From contig LVWS01000042.1 in the NCBI GenBank assembly GCA_002083365.1, positions 1 to 60,182 on the forward strand: a DNA stretch of 60,182 nt, given 5' to 3'. Below the pieces are notes generated by a model that worked only from the letters and a program-made list of their open reading frames with translations, did not search any database and had not been told where the DNA came from. The number at the start of each line of letters is the position of its first letter. Positions within the stretch are counted from its first letter, which is position 1. Shown here one piece after another: positions 53,611 through 60,182 of this stretch. The DNA comes from Nitrospira sp. SG-bin1. Its GTDB lineage: Bacteria; Nitrospirota; Nitrospiria; Nitrospirales; Nitrospiraceae. The translations under genes and the position numbers were made by a program.

Positions 53611-55077
53611 GTGAAGAGAACGTCTGATCAAGCAGCTATTCTATTCATAAGTAAAGCTCTTACAGCGGGACTCTTGTTTGCGCTGGGACCAATTCTCGTG
53701 AGGAAGTTGGATCAGGCACAGTATGGGACCTTTTTACAGATTAATCTAATCACATCCCTGTTTGTGGCAATTCTGCCATGTGGCATCCCACAAGCGATCT
53801 CATTTTTTGTGCCGCGAATAGATCCTTCTAAACATTTCAGGTTTGTGACTAGGACGTTGACCGCTTTGTTTCTCCTTGGAAGTGTAGGGGTAGTAGTGAT
53901 CTGGGCGGGAAAGAACTATATCGGACAATGGATGAACAATCCGCAATTGGTCACGCTCGCTCCATACATAGGCGCCTTGATCATCGTCACGATACTAATA
54001 GATACGACAGAGACGATTTTTCTTGCATACAACCGATCCGGAGTAGTGGGGATCGTTCTTCCAATAAAAGCCATTGCGAGAGTGGTGGGTGTGGTGCTTC
54101 CTCTCCAATTGGAGAGAGGTCTTACTGGGGCATTGGAGGGGCTCATCATCGTGGGGATCGCTGAGTCGCTCATTTTATACGGATATCATGTTGTGCGAAG
54201 CAGTGAAGAGGCAAGCGGTCCTTCAGGAGTCTCTATAGCAGAACAGCTTCGGTACGCGTTTCCTGTTGGGATAATAATGATTGTGGGAATCCTTGGATCG
54301 AGTATCGACAAGTTCATCGTCTCCTCCATGTTCACACCCGCACAATATGCTTTGTACGCAAGAGGTGCATTCGAGTTGCCACTGGTGGGCATCCTCCCTG
54401 GAATGTTATTTGACCTGCTCCTGCCAAAATTTTCCCAGTATCTTCATGAAGGGGGGAAAGGAGAAGTCTTGAGACTCACGAGTGAGGCGATCCGAAGAAC
54501 CGCCCTGGCATTCTATCCTATCTGTGCGCTGTGTGTCGTATTGGCGGATCCATTAATCACCTTCTTGTTCACGGATGCATACACGGCCAGCGTGCCGATC
54601 TTTCAAGTCTATGTGCTTCTCATGCTGTTTCAAGTGGCTCCGCTGCAAATCATCTTTCGTGCAACGGGAAACAATTTTCCGTATCTAAGAGTCACACTCT
54701 TGAGGATTGTGTTAGGGGCGGCGTTGACAACCGGTCTCCTTAAGCTGATAGGGCCAATCGGCGCGGCCCTCGCGGTCGTGATCATTCAGGCGATCGTCAC
54801 CCTGCTCTGCTGCGTTCTCGCGGGTCATGAACTCAATGAGCCATGGAAGCAGCTCGTTCCCTGGAATGATTTGGCAAGAACCTTTGTGCTCAGCGCATGC
54901 ATTGCCGTGATGATTCTTCCGATCACATGGTTGACGCTTCCAAAGTGGGCGATCCTGATTCTAGGAGGTGGGGTGTTTTCGCTTCTATTCATCTTCTTCG
55001 CCTTTTATCTCAGAAGAATCTCCGAGATGGATAAGGAGATTCTTACTCGATGGGCAGCCTTGGTGGTTCGACCGTGA
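53611..55077 (+). CDS. Polysaccharide flippase (Wzx, MATE-like)
   Basis: Moves lipid-linked repeat units across the inner membrane. It is 488 residues with 12-14 helices and starts with GTG. Typical are the first helices ILFISKALTAGLLFALGPILVRKLDQAQYGTFLQI, LTALFLLGSVGVVVIWAG, the central SSIDKFIVSSMFTPAQYALYARG and LFRATGNNFPYL-like IFRATGNNFPYLR. It is followed by the next gene through a TGATG overlap. Confidence 0.9.
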   Translation: MKRTSDQAAILFISKALTAGLLFALGPILVRKLDQAQYGTFLQINLITSLFVAILPCGIPQAISFFVPRIDPSKHFRFVTRTLTALFLLGSVGVVVIWAGKNYIGQWMNNPQLVTLAPYIGALIIVTILIDTTETIFLAYNRSGVVGIVLPIKAIARVVGVVLPLQLERGLTGALEGLIIVGIAESLILYGYHVVRSSEEASGPSGVSIAEQLRYAFPVGIIMIVGILGSSIDKFIVSSMFTPAQYALYARGAFELPLVGILPGMLFDLLLPKFSQYLHEGGKGEVLRLTSEAIRRTALAFYPICALCVVLADPLITFLFTDAYTASVPIFQVYVLLMLFQVAPLQIIFRATGNNFPYLRVTLLRIVLGAALTTGLLKLIGPIGAALAVVIIQAIVTLLCCVLAGHELNEPWKQLVPWNDLARTFVLSACIAVMILPITWLTLPKWAILILGGGVFSLLFIFFAFYLRRISEMDKEILTRWAALVVRP

Positions 55078-56300
55078 TGGGAATCCTCACGGTCGGGTTG
55101 TTTGCCACAGCCTTTTTCGGTTGGGTAATCCTGCGAGTCATCAAGGCTAAAGCGCTGGACATTTGGCTGATGCCCTATGCTGCTAAAACCATCATGCCTC
55201 GTGAGTCACCTTTCCCCGGTTTGCCGGTCGATGTGATGTTTTGTGTTATTGATCACTTTGAACCTAAGTATGTCAAGCAGGATTCATACGGACACGCAAC
55301 CTACTTGACCACAAGAGAGGATGAGATTGCAGTCGTTGATGGGTGGGTAGACAGATATCCAAAAATGGCAGCGGCATACAAAGATTCTGACGGGATTTCT
55401 CCTCGCCATACCTGGTGCTATCCGATCGAGAATTTTGATTCATCACATGTCGGGAAGCTTGCGGAACTGTGCCGGCAGGGGTTTGGAGAAATAGAAGTCC
55501 ATCTCCACCATTTTCACGATACCTCGGAAGGATTAGAAAAGGCTTTGGAGATCGGAAAGAAGAACCTAGCGACATATGGAGCCACTGTTTCAGTCGGAAG
55601 TCAACGCACTGAACGCTTTGCTTTTGTTCATGGGAATTGGTCATTAGACAATGCCGGCGGCAATGAAACCTGCGGCGTCAATAATGAACTGGAAATCCTC
55701 AAAAAAGCCGGATGTTTTGCTGACTTTACTCTTCCATCAGCGCCTAGTCGGACGCAAACAAGAAAGATCAATTCCATCTATTATGCTCACGATGATACAC
55801 GGAAGCCTAAGTCGCATGATACTGGGATAGACGTGGCCGTGGGTGGGCGAGAACAGGGGACGTTGATGATCATACAGGGGCCTCTCTGTGTCAATTGGAA
55901 AAGGCGCAAGTTCGGCATTGTCCCGGCGATAGAAAACGGAGAACTCCATCCTAATAACCCTGTCACTCCTCAACGAGTCAGGTTATGGATGAAGACAGCG
56001 GTGCATGTAAAAGGTCAACCGAATTGGACCTTCATTAAGGTGCATTGCCATGGAGGAGTTCGTCGCGACCTCGAGTTTTTCTTAGGTGAACAAGGGCACA
56101 GGTTGCACGCTACGCTAGCCAGTGAGATAAGAAATATTGCGGGGCATCGACTTCATTATGTGACGGCGCGCGAGATGTATAACATCATCAAGGCCGCAGA
56201 AGACGGTAAACAAGGCAATCCGCACCAATACCGAGACTATCTTATCCCACCCTATCTGAATTCCAGTTTTCATGGTGCAACCGAGTCCCTTTACTCCTGA
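55077..56300 (+). CDS. Polysaccharide deacetylase-like protein, single-pass membrane
   Basis: A 407-residue product with one N-terminal helix (ILTVGLFATAFFGWVILRVI). The catalytic-like domain carries VMFCVIDHFEPKY, VHLHHFHDTSEG and FAFVHGNWSLDNAGG, in the order expected for a glycoside hydrolase/deacetylase (beta/alpha)-barrel with His and Asp metal ligands. It may modify the exopolysaccharide together with the deacetylase at 49.9 kb. Translation is coupled to the flippase by a TGATG overlap. No closer family name is safe. Confidence 0.65.
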   Translation: MGILTVGLFATAFFGWVILRVIKAKALDIWLMPYAAKTIMPRESPFPGLPVDVMFCVIDHFEPKYVKQDSYGHATYLTTREDEIAVVDGWVDRYPKMAAAYKDSDGISPRHTWCYPIENFDSSHVGKLAELCRQGFGEIEVHLHHFHDTSEGLEKALEIGKKNLATYGATVSVGSQRTERFAFVHGNWSLDNAGGNETCGVNNELEILKKAGCFADFTLPSAPSRTQTRKINSIYYAHDDTRKPKSHDTGIDVAVGGREQGTLMIIQGPLCVNWKRRKFGIVPAIENGELHPNNPVTPQRVRLWMKTAVHVKGQPNWTFIKVHCHGGVRRDLEFFLGEQGHRLHATLASEIRNIAGHRLHYVTAREMYNIIKAAEDGKQGNPHQYRDYLIPPYLNSSFHGATESLYS

Positions 56301-56439
56301 GCTCATTGATACGTCCTCCGCTGAAGTGCGTTTGTCATTCTGCCGAGGGGCGTGGAAATCTTTGTTAGGCAAGACATGGAGCATTCGAGGTATGAGGCGT
56401 TCGTAGTTGGCGATCTCTCATCCATGAAGGTGACAGGCG

Positions 56440-58395
56440 ATGTGTGGAATTGCTGGGTTTGTTGACGATAGCGTCTTTGAAGAAAGGGTGCAGCGGAAGA
56501 TTCTGGACCGGATGTGCTTCGCGATTACCCATCGAGGTCCGGACGATCAGGGAACGATAGTTGATGGCCCCGCCGCCCTTGGGATGCGCCGACTTTCTAT
56601 TATCGACGTTGCAGGCGGGCATCAACCGATTCTCAACGAGGATGGCACGGTTTCCGTCGTCTTTAACGGCGAAATTTACAATTATTCGGAGATTCGCGCT
56701 GAACTAGAAAAGTGTGGCCATAGATTCCGTACACAATCAGACACGGAAGTCATCGTGCATGCCTACGAGGAATATGGACCTGAGTGCGTTTCGAAATTTA
56801 GAGGCATGTTTGCGTACGCAATCTGGGACCGGCGATCGAGCACGCTTGTCTTGACTCGTGACCGTGTGGGTAAGAAGCCGCTACACTACACCCTCGTAGG
56901 GAGGGCACTGATATTTGGTTCAGAAATAAAGTCCTTGCTTCAGCATCCGTCAGTAAGGCGCGTTCCTCATATGGAGGCGCTGTCGAACTTTCTCACGTTC
57001 GGGTACATCCCCGATCCGGCCACTGCGTATAAAGAAATCAACAAGCTGCCTCCAGGATATCTCCTTATATTTCGAAATGGTGTTGTGAAAATAAAAAGTT
57101 ATTGGGACTGGCAAACCCACAATTCGTGGAACCATTCTGCGACCCTGTCAGAGGCTGATGCCGTTCATGAGTTACGACAGAAACTGGTTGAAGCGGTTAG
57201 GATTCGGCTGATCAGCGAAGTTCCCCTCGGGGCGTTTCTCTCGGGTGGGATTGATTCAAGCACCGTCGTTGGACTTATGGCACAGGCAATGAATCGGCCC
57301 GTGAAAACGTTTTCGATTGGTTTCACGGAAGGCTCTCATGACGAGTTGGATTATGCCCGTCTTGCCGCCGGACAGTTTCAAACTGACCATCATGAGTTTG
57401 TGGTGACGCCAGACATGTGTAGTCTCGTTGAGGAGCTCGTATGGCACCATGACGAGCCATTCGCCGATGCGTCAAGCATTCCGACGTATGTTGTGTCAAA
57501 GATGGCCCGGGAATATGTCACGGTGGTTCTTACGGGTGACGGTGGAGATGAGGTGTTTGCGGGTTATGATCGGTATCTTGTCGACCGACGGCGTGGATTC
57601 TATGAGTTTCTTCCTCGATCGTTTCGGGATGGTTTTTTGGTTCGCCTTGGTGGTTCGCTCCCACAAGGTTTCTATGGAAGGAATTACCTCCGCAATATTG
57701 GCCTTGACGCGGCGGAGCGTTTCATTGACAGCCTTTGCCTTATTTCTGACGATGCCAAGAGCCTGCTGCTACAGGGGAGCATCATCGACCAACTCAACGG
57801 ACACGATCCCAAGAAGCACTTTCGTCACCTCTTCAAAATGGGGGTTTCAAACAATCATATTGACCACCAACTGTACCTCGACAGCAAGACGTATTTGCCG
57901 GGCGATGTTCTGACGAAGGTCGATCGGATGACAATGGCAAATTCAGTCGAAGCTAGAGCCCCATTTTTGGATCATCTTTTAATTGAGTTTGCGAGCCGGT
58001 TGCCATCTGCATGGAAGCTGAAGGGGTACGAGTCAAAGTACATTCTTAAGCAGGCAGTCAAGGGATTGGTTCCACAAGAGATACTGCGTCGACAAAAAAA
58101 GGGATTCGGCGTCCCCCTTGGAATATGGATACGAGGTGAGCTGCGACCAATGGTGGAAGGGGTATTGACCGATCTTACGACATCCCAAAGGGGAATCTAT
58201 CATCAGGCCGGCGTACGAGTGTTGCTTAATGAGCACATGCGCGGGCGACGTGATAACTCACATAAATTATGGGCTCTATTGATGATGGAACTGTGGTTCC
58301 GCACGTTTATTGACCGATTCCCTGCAACATCGTTATCTGGCCCCAACCATGCTGCTACTGTGGCATCTTCATCGACTAGGTATGCGGATCATTGA
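56440..58395 (+). CDS. Asparagine synthase-like amidotransferase (XrtA/PEP-CTERM type)
   Basis: A 651-residue glutamine-dependent amidotransferase. The N-terminal glutaminase has Cys2 as nucleophile (MCGIAGFVDD), HRGPDDQG, RRLSIIDVAGGHQP, VFNGEIYNY and SDTEVIVHAYEEYG. The synthetase domain has FLSGGIDSS (pyrophosphate loop) and LTGDGGDEVFAGYDRY. In XrtA-type exopolysaccharide loci such genes are a standard member and probably amidate a sugar acid or similar group. AAGGTGA precedes the ATG. Confidence 0.93.
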   Translation: MCGIAGFVDDSVFEERVQRKILDRMCFAITHRGPDDQGTIVDGPAALGMRRLSIIDVAGGHQPILNEDGTVSVVFNGEIYNYSEIRAELEKCGHRFRTQSDTEVIVHAYEEYGPECVSKFRGMFAYAIWDRRSSTLVLTRDRVGKKPLHYTLVGRALIFGSEIKSLLQHPSVRRVPHMEALSNFLTFGYIPDPATAYKEINKLPPGYLLIFRNGVVKIKSYWDWQTHNSWNHSATLSEADAVHELRQKLVEAVRIRLISEVPLGAFLSGGIDSSTVVGLMAQAMNRPVKTFSIGFTEGSHDELDYARLAAGQFQTDHHEFVVTPDMCSLVEELVWHHDEPFADASSIPTYVVSKMAREYVTVVLTGDGGDEVFAGYDRYLVDRRRGFYEFLPRSFRDGFLVRLGGSLPQGFYGRNYLRNIGLDAAERFIDSLCLISDDAKSLLLQGSIIDQLNGHDPKKHFRHLFKMGVSNNHIDHQLYLDSKTYLPGDVLTKVDRMTMANSVEARAPFLDHLLIEFASRLPSAWKLKGYESKYILKQAVKGLVPQEILRRQKKGFGVPLGIWIRGELRPMVEGVLTDLTTSQRGIYHQAGVRVLLNEHMRGRRDNSHKLWALLMMELWFRTFIDRFPATSLSGPNHAATVASSSTRYADH

Positions 58396-58598
58396 AACGT
58401 ATCGTGTTCAGTTCGAGAAGATCTAATGCTCTACCATAAGCTGCCAGCGTAGAGTTGTATTACAGTCCTGCCTCACTGCCTGCTTCATTAGAAATAGAGC
58501 CCGAATTTTTGCCGGGCGGTGGTTTTTCACTCATACTTCTGCCGCAGACCTCATAGATGACATTAGCTGCTGCGCTCGGGTTCCGTTGTGTTGGCTGA

Positions 58599-59924
58599 AT
58601 GCTGAGGCGAACGGTGAAGCAGTCATTTGATCAGAGCGGTCGACCTCAGACTTACCAAGACGCCAAACAGGGAGCAGGCGAGTCCAGCGGTAGGAATATA
58701 TTTGAGTATCAGTCTGGCTCTAGCCATGGAAATGCTACTAACGTGGCCGTACGTCTAAGGATTTTGCACTTAATCAACAACTTCGAGTTGGGTGGCACAG
58801 AAAACCAGGCTGTCCTGCTGCTGAAGCATCTTGACCGAACTCGGTATGACATTCGGCTCGGTGCTCTAAGCACCTCGGGTCCACTCTTTGAACAAGTAGC
58901 TCCTTTGTACGGCGCCATCGGGCGATATCCGCTGAATAGTTTTTATGATTACAACGCGCTTAAGCAGGCTATAAGGCTTCGATCATACCTTAGGGAAAAT
59001 GGGATTCAAATTATTCACACTCATGAATTTTACTCCGGCATATTAGCGACAGTGGCTGCACTATTTACAGAAATTAAGGTAATCGCGAGTCAGCGAAACT
59101 TACGCATGTCGGATCGCCTTGTGCACTCTTGGGGACGCAGAGGAATTAACGCTCTTGCAGACACAATACTTGTCAATGCTCAAGCAATTAAAGCTCACAT
59201 TCTCACGACTAGTTCAGTCTCCCCCGCCAACATTGTTGTGATCAAAAATGGTCTTAGCGGTGTCTCCTTTGTCAGAGATCCTGAACAACTTCTAGAGGTG
59301 CAGTTCAGAGCTAAAATGGATTTGACTTGTGAACTAGGAATTGCGAGCTCATCAGCAATCGTGGGAATGGTGGCCAATTTTCGTCCGGTGAAAGGACATC
59401 GACATGTACTGGACGCCGCAGCTCGTGTGCTCCAAAGGCTGTCAAATGTTCATTTCCTGTTTATCGGGGAGGGGGAATTGCGCAGTGATTTAGAGCGACA
59501 GACGAAAGAGCTTGGAATTGAGCGAAATATTCATCTCATGGGGCATCGAACAGATGCAAGATCGCTTGTGGCCGGTTTTGACGTAGCGCTGTTGGCCTCA
59601 TTGCATGAGGGGATGCCAAACACGGTCTTGGAAGCGATGGCTGCAGGTGTTCCGGTCATTGCTACTGCTGTCGGCGGGGTTAATGAAATCATCGAGGACG
59701 GGCAAACTGGATACTTGGTGCCTCCGGGGGATCCTGTTGCACTGGCTGAATGCCTGAATCGCGTGCTTGAACATAAACAGGTGAGACGAAAGATTGGTTT
59801 GCAGGGGCAACAGTTTGTCCAGAATAACTTTACCGTCGGTCAGTTAGTCTTATCAGTGCAAGAACTTTATGAGTCAATTGTGAATCGAGGGTGTGGCGAT
59901 AAACGATCAGATGATCCCGTCTGA
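58599..59924 (+). CDS. Family 4 glycosyltransferase
   Basis: A GT-B fold retaining transferase. The core starts near residue 50 (LRILHLINNFELGGTENQAVLLLKHL) and ends near residue 430. The nucleotide-sugar site shows FRPVKGHRHVLDAAARVL, HFLFIGEGELRSDLE, the E-x7-E block SLHEGMPNTVLEAMAAGVPVIATAVGG, and TGYLVPPGD. The first 48 residues are low-complexity and may be untranslated; a GTG at 58743 is a possible true start. Adds a sugar during exopolysaccharide assembly. Confidence 0.9.
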   Translation: MLRRTVKQSFDQSGRPQTYQDAKQGAGESSGRNIFEYQSGSSHGNATNVAVRLRILHLINNFELGGTENQAVLLLKHLDRTRYDIRLGALSTSGPLFEQVAPLYGAIGRYPLNSFYDYNALKQAIRLRSYLRENGIQIIHTHEFYSGILATVAALFTEIKVIASQRNLRMSDRLVHSWGRRGINALADTILVNAQAIKAHILTTSSVSPANIVVIKNGLSGVSFVRDPEQLLEVQFRAKMDLTCELGIASSSAIVGMVANFRPVKGHRHVLDAAARVLQRLSNVHFLFIGEGELRSDLERQTKELGIERNIHLMGHRTDARSLVAGFDVALLASLHEGMPNTVLEAMAAGVPVIATAVGGVNEIIEDGQTGYLVPPGDPVALAECLNRVLEHKQVRRKIGLQGQQFVQNNFTVGQLVLSVQELYESIVNRGCGDKRSDDPV

Positions 59925-60034
59925 CCCATATCTCACATGAGCAGAGATTCTTACCAAAGAAGACAGAGGACCATTGTATCTAGGAGGCGGGTCGTTTCAG
60001 CAACGTGGATTATGAGGTATTTCTGGAGAACGTG

Positions 60035-60151
60035 ATGACTTGCACGCATAAAATTCGCGTCTGCCTTGCGGCGCCATCGCTAGATATTCTGGGCGGTCAA
60101 TCTCGCCAGGCCGTGCGTTTATTGGCTGGCCTTCAGAAAGAAGCATCGTGA
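60035..60151 (+). pseudogene. Glycosyltransferase N-terminus, cut off by an insertion
   Basis: Reads MTCTHKIRVCLAAPSLDILGGQSRQAVRLLAGLQK, the start of a GT-B glycosyltransferase with the GGQSRQ loop, then stops in a TGA that belongs to the following element. GGAG lies 8 nt before the ATG. Only 38 residues remain in the window; the rest may continue beyond the element. Confidence 0.65.
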
Positions 60152-60182
60152 GCTACCCCCGATTCCGTGGACACTGAGTTAA
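60149..60182 (+). mobile_element. End of a probable IS3-family insertion sequence
   Basis: TGAGCTACCCCCGATTCCGT and the following GGACACTGAGTTAA resemble the terminal inverted repeats of IS3-family elements, which start TGA and carry CCCC-GATT..TGGACA. Only 34 bp lie in the window, so no transposase is visible. It abuts the broken glycosyltransferase exactly. Confidence 0.55.

Noticed and set aside
1..60182. CRISPR array
   Set aside because: I saw no series of short direct repeats with even spacing and no cas gene.
43615..60182. Exosortase or PEP-CTERM protein in the exopolysaccharide cluster
   Set aside because: No product shows the exosortase Cys/Arg/His helices or a C-terminal PEP motif; they may lie outside the window.

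Overview
The window looks like a chromosomal segment of a Nitrospira-like bacterium (Nitrospirota). This rests on a palindromic intergenic repeat near 34.7 kb of a type I associate with Nitrospira genomes, on a Gram-negative envelope (many lipoproteins, an outer-membrane barrel, a Wza-type exporter) and on an exopolysaccharide locus of the XrtA/EpsH style. The taxon is inferred, not proven.

Layout. 1-0.9 kb: 3' end of 23S rRNA, 5S rRNA, two terminators and diverged repeats. 0.9-4.2 kb: small unknown genes and a transketolase. 4.5-5.2 kb: an isolated Wza-type polysaccharide export gene. 5.2-11 kb: a LigD-type polymerase plus a separate ATP-dependent DNA ligase, a small secreted protein, a 35-residue membrane peptide, exonuclease III (xthA) and two degraded xthA-like tails, one on each side. 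11.2-19.5 kb: GYD protein, two alpha/beta hydrolases, a kinase-methyltransferase fusion, a subtilisin with a P domain and a NUC1 nuclease. 20.0-24.4 kb: a compact minus-strand operon of two lipoproteins, two tiny proteins, a coiled-coil/membrane/pYEATS protein, a multi-pass membrane protein and a peptidoglycan amidase. This operon is the best candidate for an undescribed system. 25.0-27.5 kb: pxpBAC 5-oxoprolinase. 27.5-37.5 kb: mostly housekeeping or unknown genes (Tat amine oxidase, bactofilin, DUF423, a nucleophile-less dienelactone hydrolase, a dehydrogenase, an AsnC ligand-domain protein, ComM). 37.7-43.6 kb: a defence-like stretch with a nucleotidyltransferase pair, a VapBC-type pair, and type I restriction genes hsdR, an S23 four-helix protein and a truncated hsdM. 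43.6-60.2 kb: exopolysaccharide genes (outer-membrane barrel, Wzc-like kinase, priming sugar transferase, glycosyltransferases, deacetylase, Wzy/WaaL-like protein, GNAT, Wzx flippase, deacetylase-like protein, XrtA-type amidotransferase). They end in a glycosyltransferase broken by what looks like the end of an IS3-family element.

How they work together. The 43.6-60 kb genes cover most steps of a Wzx/Wzy-type exopolysaccharide pathway: priming (47.3 kb), chain extension (48.4, 58.6 and 60.0 kb), flipping (53.6 kb), polymerisation or ligation (50.9 kb), chain-length control (44.9 kb) and modification (49.9, 52.4 and 55.1 kb). The exporter they would need is 38 kb away at 4.5 kb. The barrel gene that starts this cluster seems to have lost its 5' end exactly where hsdM lost its 3' end, so the DNA between may be an insertion or rearrangement, or an assembly join. 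No exosortase and no PEP-CTERM protein is visible. The 11.7-24.4 kb block carries families (pYEATS, S8 protease, NUC1 nuclease, alpha/beta hydrolase, peptidoglycan amidase) that suggest a conflict or envelope-targeting role; that role is inference.
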